From assembly GCF_003347515.1 (NCBI RefSeq), contig NZ_QEII01000298.1, forward strand, positions 186,001 through 250,000: a stretch of DNA of 64,000 bases. Direction: 5' to 3'. Shown one piece after another: positions 1 to 7,743 of the stretch. A program made the translations under genes and the position numbers. Numbering within the stretch: the stretch's first letter is position 1; each line of letters starts with the position of its first letter. The DNA is from Rhodoferax ferrireducens. GTDB lineage: Bacteria; Pseudomonadota; Gammaproteobacteria; Burkholderiales; Burkholderiaceae_C. Under the pieces are notes generated by a model, which was given only the letters and a program-made list of their open reading frames with translations, searched no databases and was not told where the DNA came from.

Positions 1-71
1 AGCATGGCTACCACAGGGCCTGCAACAGCAGGGATTTTCCGGGTTCCGAGAGAAGGCGGATTACAAATCAT
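1..71 (-). CDS. Partial start of the next eps-cluster gene, probably the XrtA-associated outer-membrane protein
   Basis: Only about 23 codons lie inside the window; the reading frame opens with ATG at 71 and stays open to the window edge. It begins 24 bases after the stop of the tyrosine kinase gene on the same strand. The visible peptide starts MICNPPSLGTRKIPAVAG and becomes hydrophobic, as a signal peptide would. In XrtA-type loci the gene after the tyrosine kinase usually encodes a TIGR03016-type outer-membrane beta-barrel protein. The identification therefore rests on gene order, not on the peptide. No strong ribosome binding site is visible. Confidence 0.4.
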   Translation of the reverse strand, partial: MICNPPSLGTRKIPAVAGPVVAM

Positions 72-95
72 GACTGAACGTGACAGCGAATATAG

Positions 96-1007
96 TTAAG
101 CTTGCGGCTGCTCATGCCCGTAGCCGTATCCCTGTCCGTATCCGCGTCCGTATCCATACTGCCCCATGAAGACAGCTTTTGCCTGATTAAGCAACATTAA
201 CTTGACGGGGCATGCCTCAATAGTGGCGAGCGCTTGCCGAACTTCTGACTGCAAGGTTCTTTCAGCTTGTACCACCACCACAATCTGGCCCATATGAGAC
301 GCGAGCACCCGCGCCTCCGTGGTGAGAAGAAGCGGTGGTGAATCAAAAACAATGATGCGGTCCGCATAGCGCTTTGCCATATCATCCAACAACCGAATCA
401 TTGCATCGCTGGCCAACAACTCTGTGGCGCGCGCATGCGGTGTTCCACTGGGCAAAATGGTCAGCTTCTCAATGTTGGTTTTCAACAGCATGCTTGACAT
501 ATCCTTTGACTCATCAAGCACCAGATCAAGCAACCCGGGGCCAGAGGGAAGCCCCAGCACGCGCATGACAGACGGACGCGCCACGTCGGCGTCCACGAGC
601 ATGACTGTGTTATCCAACTCGGTGGCAATGCTCAGCGCCAAATTGATGGCATTGAAACTCTTGCCCTCGCCGGGCAGCGCGCTGGTAATCATGATCAGAT
701 TGCCATTGACGATTATCGAGGCGCCCTTGCCCATGGCGTTTTGAATCAATGGCCGCTTGATCACCCGGAATTGATCTGCAATTTCGGACCGGGGCGCATT
801 GGGGCTAACAATTCCCGCCGTAGCAAGTGCATCCAGGTCAATTTCAACACGCCTGGACAGCGGCGCAGGCTGCCCCTCAGGCGTTCCGATATCAGGATTT
901 TTGGCCGTAATGGATGGAGTCGCAAGGGTCTGCGTAGCAGGCATATCTACACCCGCCTGGCGAAGCTGTTCCAAGCGTTGCGCCGCCTGTTCGATCAAGC
1001 TACTCAT
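96..1007 (-). CDS. XrtA-associated tyrosine-protein kinase (CpsD/CapB/Wzc-C family)
   Basis: A cytoplasmic bacterial tyrosine autokinase that works with the chain-length protein to control exopolysaccharide polymerisation and export. The 303-residue protein has a Walker A motif (LPGEGKS, about residues 111-117), the Walker A' motif typical of BY-kinases (VMLVDADVARP, about 135-145) and a Walker B strand (IIVFDSPP, near 218). The C-terminal tail is a Tyr/Gly cluster (GYGRGYGQGYGYG), the expected autophosphorylation site. About 100 residues of low-complexity N-terminus precede the ATPase domain. It starts 7 bases after the chain-length gene stops. The kinase is a separate protein, as in Gram-positive CpsC/CpsD pairs and XrtA loci, rather than fused to the membrane partner. 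A possible partner phosphatase lies at 14870. Confidence 0.93.
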   Translation of the reverse strand: MSSLIEQAAQRLEQLRQAGVDMPATQTLATPSITAKNPDIGTPEGQPAPLSRRVEIDLDALATAGIVSPNAPRSEIADQFRVIKRPLIQNAMGKGASIIVNGNLIMITSALPGEGKSFNAINLALSIATELDNTVMLVDADVARPSVMRVLGLPSGPGLLDLVLDESKDMSSMLLKTNIEKLTILPSGTPHARATELLASDAMIRLLDDMAKRYADRIIVFDSPPLLLTTEARVLASHMGQIVVVVQAERTLQSEVRQALATIEACPVKLMLLNQAKAVFMGQYGYGRGYGQGYGYGHEQPQA

Positions 1008-1014
1008 ATTTGAT

Positions 1015-2589
1015 TCATCCTGCCCGCCCCGACAAAAGGGAGAAAATAATCATTCCTCCAATAAAAACACCAACTAAGCCACCTGAAGCACCCAGAAACT
1101 TCTTCAAATCAGATTTTTCTTTCTGCACAGCCCCTTCACCCATTACCAGGGTAACCACACCAAGCAGCGGTAACCCAATCGCATCTCTCAGAGAACGTGC
1201 ATCGTAAAAAACGGCGCGCAACTGACTTGCGACAAAGGCGACCGCAAGCCCGGCACCCAACGCAGCCAACAAAGCAAGGGGCAGGAGCAGCAGACGATTG
1301 GGCGCCACCGGATTGGGAGACACGCGCGGCGGGTCTATCAGACGAAAATCGACAACGCCAGCGGAGCTCTCCAGCTCACCCGACATCGTTGCCGACTCTC
1401 TGCGGGACACAAGGTCGTTATAGTTTCTCTTGTTGATTTCGTAGTCACGATTCAACTGGGAGTATTCCGCTTCAATTTGCGGGGCTGTCTTCATCAACTC
1501 ACGAGCCCGGTTGAAACGCGCCTCGTACTCACCAACCCTTGCTCGCAGGGCAGCGACTTGCACCTCCGCGCTGGCCTGCATGCGATTGAGTTCCTGATAG
1601 GCCAAGCTGTTGGTCGCCCCCGACTCGGGGTTGGCCATTGCGGTCTTACGCAATTCTTGCACTTCTTTGCGCTTGATTTCTTCGAGCTCTTTAATCAGAC
1701 GCCTGGCGTTCGAAACATCAGGATGTTGCTCGGTAAAACGCTGTAGCAATCCATCAAGATATCGCTTCTGCGCGTCAATGCGCGCATCAATTTCAGGTGT
1801 CGAGATCGACATGGCTGATTCTTGCAGCAGGCTACGCGACGTTATATTGGCGTTTTGCGATTTTTCGGCGTCCAACTGACGCTTTGCTGCATCACGCGCG
1901 TTTTCTGCCTCACGCAATTCCAGTCGGGCTTGACTCAGTTGACTGCTCACGGCACTAAGCTGCCCGGCCATGTCTTTCCCGTCGGCGGCTTGAGTTTCAA
2001 TGTTTCGAACCTTGTATTCCTTCAAACGAGTTTCAGCTTCTTCGAGCTTGGCCACATAGGCCTTGATCTGCTCATCGATGAACATTTTGGCCGCATTTGA
2101 ATCCTGACGGGTGTTCCCCAAACTTGATTCAACAAAAATTGAAACCAGGGACTGAATCACTCTTTTGGCTTTGTCCGGACTGGTGTCACGATACGACAAC
2201 ACGTAAAGGTTATCCCGGCCGACATTCTGGATTTGAAGCGTCTTCATCAGATTATCAATCAATGCGTCCTGCGCGCTCTTGGATTGACTTTTCAAATCAA
2301 GGTCTGCCATGCGAATGAGCTTTTCGACATTGGGACGACTGATGAGTGTGCGGCTCAACATCGCCACCTGTTGCTCAATATTGGGTTGCACCGTCAAGCC
2401 CGACATCAAAGGCTTCAAAATGGACTGCGTGTCCACAAAAATGCGGGCGGTTGCCTCGTATTTATCGGGCACCGACAGCACAACCACCGAACCAACGCCG
2501 GTAACCACCCAGGCAACCAGCAGGCCCAGCCAGCGATGCTTCCACATGCCTCTGGCGATAGTTAATATTTGGCTAATCAGGTCATCCAT
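1015..2589 (-). CDS. XrtA-system polysaccharide chain-length determinant protein (Wzz/EpsF-like)
   Basis: An inner-membrane co-polymerase that sets exopolysaccharide chain length and activates the neighbouring tyrosine kinase. The 524-residue protein has an N-terminal Wzz domain with a membrane segment (about residues 18-38, LGLLVAWVVTGVGSVVVL), and a long charged helical periplasmic region (about 160-400) with coiled-coil character. A C-terminal membrane segment after a proline-rich stretch (VSPNPVAPNRLLLLPLALLA, around 425-450) is followed by a final hydrophobic helix near the end. It lies between the export lipoprotein gene and the kinase gene in one operon. The length and double C-terminal membrane region fit the XrtA-associated subfamily, not O-antigen Wzz (about 330 residues). 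Confidence 0.92.
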   Translation of the reverse strand: MDDLISQILTIARGMWKHRWLGLLVAWVVTGVGSVVVLSVPDKYEATARIFVDTQSILKPLMSGLTVQPNIEQQVAMLSRTLISRPNVEKLIRMADLDLKSQSKSAQDALIDNLMKTLQIQNVGRDNLYVLSYRDTSPDKAKRVIQSLVSIFVESSLGNTRQDSNAAKMFIDEQIKAYVAKLEEAETRLKEYKVRNIETQAADGKDMAGQLSAVSSQLSQARLELREAENARDAAKRQLDAEKSQNANITSRSLLQESAMSISTPEIDARIDAQKRYLDGLLQRFTEQHPDVSNARRLIKELEEIKRKEVQELRKTAMANPESGATNSLAYQELNRMQASAEVQVAALRARVGEYEARFNRARELMKTAPQIEAEYSQLNRDYEINKRNYNDLVSRRESATMSGELESSAGVVDFRLIDPPRVSPNPVAPNRLLLLPLALLAALGAGLAVAFVASQLRAVFYDARSLRDAIGLPLLGVVTLVMGEGAVQKEKSDLKKFLGASGGLVGVFIGGMIIFSLLSGRAG

Positions 2590-2671
2590 CGGATATTGTC
2601 TTTGCGGTCAGAGTTTTTGGACGCTGCAAAGCCTTCATCAAGCGAAGCAGCACGCAGAAGTGAAGCCCGCC

Positions 2672-3307
2672 TTAGAACCAGCCTTGCGGAATAATCAGAA
2701 TATCGCCCGGCTTAACTTCGACATTGGCCGATATGTCGCCGCGCTTGATGAGGTCTTTGATGCGCACAGAATAGCGTTTATCACCCTCTGATGCACGCGT
2801 GATGGACGCCCCATTTCCATCAGCAAAGTCAGTTAACCCGCCTACTGCAATCATCACATCCAACAAAGTCATATTTTGTTTGTAAGGCAAGGCTTGGGGT
2901 TTGGCAGCCTCGCCGACGACCCGAATTTGCTCGCTGTAAGGGCCAACAAAGCCGGTGACAATGACCGTCACCACTGGGTCGCGTACCAGTTTACCCAACA
3001 CCTTTTCAACTTCGCGGGCAATCTCTACCGATGTCTTGCCTTGCGCCACCAACTCATCGACTAAAGGCATAGTAACCTTGCCATCTGGCCGCACAGGTAC
3101 TGACATGGAGAGCTCGGGATTGCGCCATACACTGATGTTCAAGGAGTCTCCAGCACCCACAATGTAGTTGTAATCCGGGGTGGCTGCGGCAGCTGGCGCC
3201 GGAGGGTAGACAGGAGAAAATCCTGCGCAACCCGCGACAAGACTGACCAGCAATCCGAGCGCCGCCCAGCAAGACCCGAGTTTTAGAATGATGCAAAGAC
3301 TTTTCAA
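2672..3307 (-). CDS. Polysaccharide export lipoprotein (Wza/EpsE-like, Poly_export + SLBB)
   Basis: The outer-membrane export component through which the exopolysaccharide leaves the cell. The 211-residue protein has a lipoprotein signal with lipobox LVAGC (about residues 23-27). A polysaccharide-export domain follows (YIVGAGDSLNISVWRNPELS, then PVRPDGKVTMPLVDELVAQG) and one SLBB-type repeat with TLLDVMIAVGGLTDFADG. It is shorter than Wza (about 380 residues), as usual in XrtA loci. The start codon is TTG at 3307, chosen because AGGGGA lies 5 bases upstream and the signal peptide begins there. It is the first gene of the visible eps operon; 82 bases separate it from the chain-length gene. Confidence 0.93.
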   Translation of the reverse strand: MKSLCIILKLGSCWAALGLLVSLVAGCAGFSPVYPPAPAAAATPDYNYIVGAGDSLNISVWRNPELSMSVPVRPDGKVTMPLVDELVAQGKTSVEIAREVEKVLGKLVRDPVVTVIVTGFVGPYSEQIRVVGEAAKPQALPYKQNMTLLDVMIAVGGLTDFADGNGASITRASEGDKRYSVRIKDLIKRGDISANVEVKPGDILIIPQGWF

Positions 3308-3487
3308 AGCGTTTCCCCTAGACAGGTTGAATGCATTCGTTTGACGCGAGGGCAGAAATTTAGCGGATCTGCTTGAATGGCCAAGTACGAATCATGCTTT
3401 CTAGTCTGCCTTCAACGACTTTAAATACCTTGATATTTCTCAAGATAGTCACAGCCCTGTTACAGAATTTGGCGGATTCCTAAATGC

Positions 3488-4801
3488 TTACCCCGGCAAA
3501 AACCGAGTAGCATTGTCCAAGTCTTCATGGATTGCGCCAGCCTTGAGCACGCCGACAAGTTTTCGCCAGGGCAAATCCGCTTCAGCCAATCTGAAGCCGT
3601 ATAGCCCGTGAGCGCCATTGTATTTTCCACGTACTGCCATGGCTCTAATAATCGATTTTTCCTCACTCCCCAATCGAATTCTGGCCTCGCCCCAAGCATT
3701 TATGGGCAGGGGGACTTTGGAGTTCGCCAGAAAGCCGTCATCGGAAAACTCCACCACCTGTAGGGCGTAGACGTCTGTTTTTTCGGGACTGATGACAGAG
3801 AAAATGCCGGGGCATTTGAGTGAATAGCGTTGATGCTTGCGCTGCCGACTCGGGAAATTTGACTCGGACAAATCAGCTGGTAGTACCTGCTTATACTCCG
3901 GGAGGTTATAGATGGAATGCAGCAGTCCCTTCTCTCTTTCACTTAGATTTTCAAAAGTCCGGGTACGTTGGTTAAAAAAATAGTCGAGCAAATTCGGTGT
4001 CATCACTGGATCATTTGTCGAGAAGTAACGCCGACGTGGCATCACAATATTGCGCAGGCGGCTTCGCATCAGATACACATAAAGATTCTTGCGCCTCGGT
4101 TTCTTTTCATAAACCCGTTTGAAAAGTCCAGGGGCTGCATGCAGGTCAATAGTTGCGCCTACTGCCGGGGCTCCGTTGGCGAAGTCGTAGTTTTCAACCT
4201 CGTTTTCTTTCAATCTTTCAAAGAGCAAAAGAGACTCGTACATTTCAATCCGATTCGGATTGACGGCAATCACAAGATGCCGCGTATCGAAGAAGGTGGT
4301 GCAGTATTCATACATGAATTTCATCAGAGGGAACAATATCATCCCGCCGGTGTTCCTGAATTTTGGATGTACCGCAAGCGCTGATACTTCAGCTATTTGG
4401 CCGATTTCCTCGCGAATTGCGTGCAGGTCAAAAATGGACTGCAAAGGAAATCCGAAAACACTTTCGCGGATCAGCGAAAGTGTTCCAACAACCTCGCCAT
4501 CAAATTCGGCGCAGAGCGTAGTCGTGGTGGGCAGCGCGTGGTAGATCGTGACACGCATGCCTGACGGGTCAGGTCGCATGAAGCCGCTGCCAACGTAGGC
4601 ATCATGCAGGAGCCTGAAACACGCTTCTAGCTCTTCTTTCGTTTCCGCTATTTTGAGGACCAGACGTTTGTCGGGTTTGGGATCGCAATCAACAAAAGAC
4701 CTGTACACGGCAAACCGAAGGGGCCTCGGGAAGTATGAAAATACTTTCCGAAGTGTATGGTGCAAGAGTCTTCTCGCACCTGATACATATGGATTGTTCA
4801 T
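3488..4801 (-). CDS. FeeM-like N-acyl amino acid synthase fused to a PilZ domain
   Basis: The N-terminal part (about residues 45-250) matches the PEP-CTERM/exosortase-associated acyltransferase family related to FeeM N-acyl amino acid synthases, which join an acyl-ACP fatty chain to an amino acid. Visible fold landmarks are AYVGSGFM, GEVVGTLSLIRES, EVSALAVHPKFRNTGG and AVNPNRIEMYESLLLFE. The C-terminal 119 residues are a PilZ domain with RKHQR (RxxxR, about 321-325) and EFSDDG (about 351-356), the c-di-GMP contact motif with Asp replaced by Glu. Association of long-chain N-acyl amino acid synthases with PEP-CTERM/exosortase loci is established knowledge. The fusion suggests that acyl transfer is switched by c-di-GMP, which is inference. 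It sits 180 bases upstream of the eps operon on the same strand. Confidence 0.8.
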   Translation of the reverse strand: MNNPYVSGARRLLHHTLRKVFSYFPRPLRFAVYRSFVDCDPKPDKRLVLKIAETKEELEACFRLLHDAYVGSGFMRPDPSGMRVTIYHALPTTTTLCAEFDGEVVGTLSLIRESVFGFPLQSIFDLHAIREEIGQIAEVSALAVHPKFRNTGGMILFPLMKFMYEYCTTFFDTRHLVIAVNPNRIEMYESLLLFERLKENEVENYDFANGAPAVGATIDLHAAPGLFKRVYEKKPRRKNLYVYLMRSRLRNIVMPRRRYFSTNDPVMTPNLLDYFFNQRTRTFENLSEREKGLLHSIYNLPEYKQVLPADLSESNFPSRQRKHQRYSLKCPGIFSVISPEKTDVYALQVVEFSDDGFLANSKVPLPINAWGEARIRLGSEEKSIIRAMAVRGKYNGAHGLYGFRLAEADLPWRKLVGVLKAGAIHEDLDNATRFLPG

Positions 4802-5011
4802 TCAACCGTTTGCAGCGTTGCCAATTTGCGCATGAAGGGATGGTTTGGAATAGTGTTATCCACACCATCATTTCTCGTACTCCAAAGCATTGCATTGACA
4901 AATACGATGTTCCCTTAAGAAAAATCGCGCCGTGTCGGGATGAATCCAAGAGAAACAGCAGATACCAGACAATCGACTGAACACTTTGCAGATGGCCACT
5001 GCGTCACTAAC

Positions 5012-5890
5012 TCAACCGTCAGATTGTCCGCGCAACACAGGCCGTATGAACTTCAACAGCAATTGTTGCAACGGGTTGGAATTCCCAAACGGACGCCAGG
5101 TCAACTTAAGCTTTTGATGATAGGCATCGAAATGCATCCCCCACGGAGCCGCTTTGATGGAGCCTCGGCCCAGCAATACCTTCAAGACAGATGTACCCAT
5201 CACCCCAGCACATAAGTCGCAGGCCATGATTGTTGACGGGCCCCTCTTCTCCTGAAAATTAACCGCGTCGGGCGCCACCAGGTAATCACGTTGAACCATT
5301 GCTGGCGACAGGCCGGCAATGAACCGCGCGTATTGCTCCTGTGATTCGTGGCCATCTACCTTGAAGTACTTTTCAAAACTCATGCCCTCAGGACGAAAGT
5401 AAAGGAACGCAGTGCCCATGCCGAGCGGTGCCGCCGTCAGCGCGGGAATTCCTTTTTCCCGACACTTCGCGAACACCATGCGGCGGGCCGGCAGCGCAAA
5501 GAAGTCCAATCCATCCACATAAACATCGACGTCACGCAAAAATTCGTCAACATTTTCAGGCGTGACGCCTTGCGGAGACAGGCGCAGATCGATCTCGGGA
5601 TTAATGTCGCGCGCCATCCGGGCGACTGTGTCGATCTTGGGCTGCCCCATAAAAGGCATAAACGCGCCAGCTTGCCGGTTCATGTTGTGCACATCGAAAT
5701 TGTCAAAATCGGCAATATTGAAATTGGCGATGCCCAAACGGGCCAGCGTAAGCAAATGCGCACCGCCAACGCCGCCCAGCCCGGCAATCGCGATGCGAGA
5801 CTTTTTCAATTTAGCCTGTTCGCGCTGTGTAACCCAGCCAATATTGCGTGAAAAAGCACTGTCATAGTCAAAGGAGATTGCGGCGGCCAT
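5012..5890 (-). CDS. ThiF-family (E1-like) adenylyltransferase
   Basis: The family adenylates a carboxyl group, usually the C-terminus of a small protein, using ATP. The 292-residue protein has the nucleotide loop GLGGVGG (about residues 37-43), the DFDNFDVHNMNRQ segment (about 61-73) that carries the acidic and Arg residues of E1 enzymes, and a conserved Lys (about 85). Near the C-terminus, ACDLCAG could supply a Cys, but no second CxxC pair for structural zinc is evident. ATG at 5890 was chosen over an in-frame GTG at 5902 because a purine-rich TGAGAG lies just upstream of the ATG. It is divergent from the nitroreductase, about 60 bases away. No ubiquitin-like or ThiS-like partner is encoded nearby, so the substrate is unknown. 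Confidence 0.85.
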   Translation of the reverse strand: MAAAISFDYDSAFSRNIGWVTQREQAKLKKSRIAIAGLGGVGGAHLLTLARLGIANFNIADFDNFDVHNMNRQAGAFMPFMGQPKIDTVARMARDINPEIDLRLSPQGVTPENVDEFLRDVDVYVDGLDFFALPARRMVFAKCREKGIPALTAAPLGMGTAFLYFRPEGMSFEKYFKVDGHESQEQYARFIAGLSPAMVQRDYLVAPDAVNFQEKRGPSTIMACDLCAGVMGTSVLKVLLGRGSIKAAPWGMHFDAYHQKLKLTWRPFGNSNPLQQLLLKFIRPVLRGQSDG

Positions 5891-5950
5891 GGATACTCTC
5901 ACTGTGTTAGATTTTGTATTGTGCCCCCGAAATCAACGCAAGGAAAACCA

Positions 5951-7021
5951 ATGAGTCGTGACACGCTGACCCACATTCTTGACCTCGCGCGCTGGGCACC
6001 CAGTGGTGACAACACACAACCGTGGCGGTTCGAGATCGTGGACGATCATCTGATCCGGGTACATGGCACCGATACGCGCGACCATATCCTTTATGACTAC
6101 GACGGGCACCCGAGCCACATCGCCCACGGCGCGTTGCTTGAAACGATTCGAATTGCGGCGTCTGGCTTTGGCCTGACAACCAACTGGACTATTTCGTCAG
6201 AAGGCGATGATCGAAATCCGACCTACGATGTAAGTTTGGCCCACAGCCCGACGATCGTCCAGGACCCGCTCCTCCCCTGCATTGAGATACGAACGGTGCA
6301 GCGCCGACCCATGAAAACCAAGCCGCTGACGGACACGCAGCGCCGGGCACTGATTAACGCTGCAGGCGATGGATTTCACGTGCAGCTGTTCGAGTCCTGG
6401 GGAGATCGAATGAAGGTTGCCAGCCTCCTGTGGGGCAGTGCGAAAGTGCGACTGACCTGCCCGGAAGCTTATCCAGTTCATAAAGAGATCATCGAGTGGC
6501 GCGCTCGCTACAGCAAGGACCGCATTCCGGAACAGGCCATCGGCGTTGATCCGGCGACCGCGCGACTGATGGAATGGGTCATGCAAAGCTGGGAACGCGT
6601 GGCCTTCTTTAATCGTTATCTTTTAGGCACGGTGGCACCGCGTATCGAGCTCGACTTGCTGCCCGCGCTATGTTGCGCCGCACATCTATTGGTGCGACCC
6701 CAACGCGCCCCTGAGGTACTCGCAGACTGGGTTCATCTTGGCATCGCAGTGCAGCGAGTCTGGCTGACGGCGACGCACCATGGCTTGCACTTGCAACCGC
6801 AGATGACCCCTCTGATTTTCCGTTGGTACGCCCGCGCGGGGCGTCAATTTTCCAGCGAGCCGGCACTGTTTGAACAAGCGCTCAAGTTGTCTGGTGACTT
6901 TGAGAAAATCGCCAATGCAACAGCGAAGGATGATTTTGGCTTTTTCGCTCGAGTTGGAATCTCGCCAGTGCCACAAAGCCGCTCGATCAGACAAGACCTT
7001 GCGGCGCTGATGAAGAGGTGA
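5951..7021 (+). CDS. Nitroreductase-like flavoprotein
   Basis: A 356-residue protein whose N-terminus (LARWAPSGDNTQPWRFEI, about residues 12-29) carries the flavin-contact motif of the nitroreductase superfamily, in the form found in Acg-like and ThiF-linked members. A C-terminal segment (HHGLHLQPQMTPLIF) fits the second half of the fold. It likely binds FMN and carries out an NAD(P)H-linked redox step on an unknown substrate. ATG at 5951 was chosen over an upstream in-frame start because AAGGA lies 7 bases before it and the family motif begins soon after. Its divergent pairing with the ThiF-like gene and its closeness to the FeeM-PilZ gene suggest one small pathway, which is inference. Confidence 0.8.
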   Translation: MSRDTLTHILDLARWAPSGDNTQPWRFEIVDDHLIRVHGTDTRDHILYDYDGHPSHIAHGALLETIRIAASGFGLTTNWTISSEGDDRNPTYDVSLAHSPTIVQDPLLPCIEIRTVQRRPMKTKPLTDTQRRALINAAGDGFHVQLFESWGDRMKVASLLWGSAKVRLTCPEAYPVHKEIIEWRARYSKDRIPEQAIGVDPATARLMEWVMQSWERVAFFNRYLLGTVAPRIELDLLPALCCAAHLLVRPQRAPEVLADWVHLGIAVQRVWLTATHHGLHLQPQMTPLIFRWYARAGRQFSSEPALFEQALKLSGDFEKIANATAKDDFGFFARVGISPVPQSRSIRQDLAALMKR

Positions 7022-7204
7022 GGCGAAGTAGGACGGTGCACCGACAATCAGCACGATGGCCACCAGCACTATGATGTGATGGCGTTGGCTATGGCACGCT
7101 GCAGCGTACGATGATTGCCGCCCGCCCCCACTGACATGCGGCCTGAAGCAACACCCGTCCGGGGGCTGCCACCTGAAGATACTTTTACGACTTGGCGTGG
7201 CACT

Positions 7205-7270
7205 TTCAAAATGGCCTGATTAGCATCCCAACCCCGCGCGGGGGTGGGATGCTAATCAGGCCACTTTGGA
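7205..7270. repeat. Large near-perfect palindrome
   Basis: Perfect 19-base arms (7212-7230 and 7245-7263, left arm beginning TGGCCTGATTAGCATCCCA) flank a centre that is itself a CCCCGCGCGGGG palindrome with a single A/G mismatch. Beyond the arms, six further bases on each side pair after one mismatch (one as a G/T pair). There is no T-run, so it does not look like a terminator. It could be a miniature transposable element or the joined ends of a lost insertion sequence. Confidence 0.85.
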
Positions 7271-7490
7271 GATTATTTTTGTTCGATGCTGTCAATTGCA
7301 GCCGTAAGGTCCATACGACGATTCCAAGCATCGGCAAATCAAGACTAAAAGTTCTGGCCGCGATATTCAGGTTCAGGCGTGCCAGCGATTACTACAGCGC
7401 CTCCTGGGATGAGCACTGCACCACCCAACGTCCTTCCTGACAAGATGAGCTGTGAAGAACACTTGCTCTGGGGTAATTTAACGGATGATA

Positions 7491-7528
7491 AAAAGGCCCT
7501 GCGCTTTCTGGCTGGCTTAGCGCAGGGC
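7491..7528 (-). terminator. Rho-independent terminator reading leftward
   Basis: Arms GCCCTGCGC (7496-7504) and GCGCAGGGC (7520-7528) are perfectly complementary with a 15-base loop. Read on the minus strand, the stem is followed by a short CC and then TTTTT. No minus-strand gene is evident upstream of it, so it may end a small RNA or a lost gene. Confidence 0.55.
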
Positions 7529-7660
7529 ACACCAACGGAGTAAATGGCTGTCGAATTCCTTTACATCGCAATCCGACCTGTGCGGGTGGCACACTGTAGT
7601 TCGACACGATGTTGATGAATTTTCTTTGTAAATCAACGCGTTAGGCAGGACCACCAAAAC

Positions 7661-7678
7661 TTGGCCCGTGTTTTGCTT
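7661..7678 (+). promoter_or_regulatory. Sigma-54 (-24/-12) promoter of the PEP-CTERM gene
   Basis: TTGGCCCGTGTTTTGCTT has the invariant GG (7663-7664) and GC (7675-7676) exactly 10 bases apart, and matches the YTGGCACG-N4-TTGC consensus closely. It lies 66 bases before the start codon of the PEP-CTERM gene. RpoN control of PEP-CTERM genes through the PrsK/PrsR system is established for some bacteria. Confidence 0.75.
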
Positions 7679-7743
7679 ATAGAGCTGGTCTCTAGCCTCC
7701 GCTTCCGACTAAACCTTAACCCACCCTGACAAGGAGAAACCAT

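Larger units (their letters stand above)
7022..7660. other. Gene-poor spacer
   Basis: No convincing gene was found between the nitroreductase and the first PEP-CTERM gene. The stretch holds a 66-base palindrome (7205-7270) and a hairpin with a T-tract on the minus strand (7491-7528), both listed separately. A short plus-strand reading frame at 7192-7440 runs straight through the palindrome and has no recognisable domain. The end of the spacer carries the sigma-54-type promoter of the PEP-CTERM gene. Confidence 0.6.

Noticed and set aside
3308-3487. Possible sigma-54 site upstream of the export lipoprotein gene
   Set aside because: A TTGG with a following GC is present on the minus strand, but the spacing is 8 bases, not 10.
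7192-7440. Plus-strand reading frame of 82 codons in the spacer before the first PEP-CTERM gene
   Set aside because: It runs through the 66-base palindrome, has no domain, and has no ribosome binding site or close neighbour in an operon.
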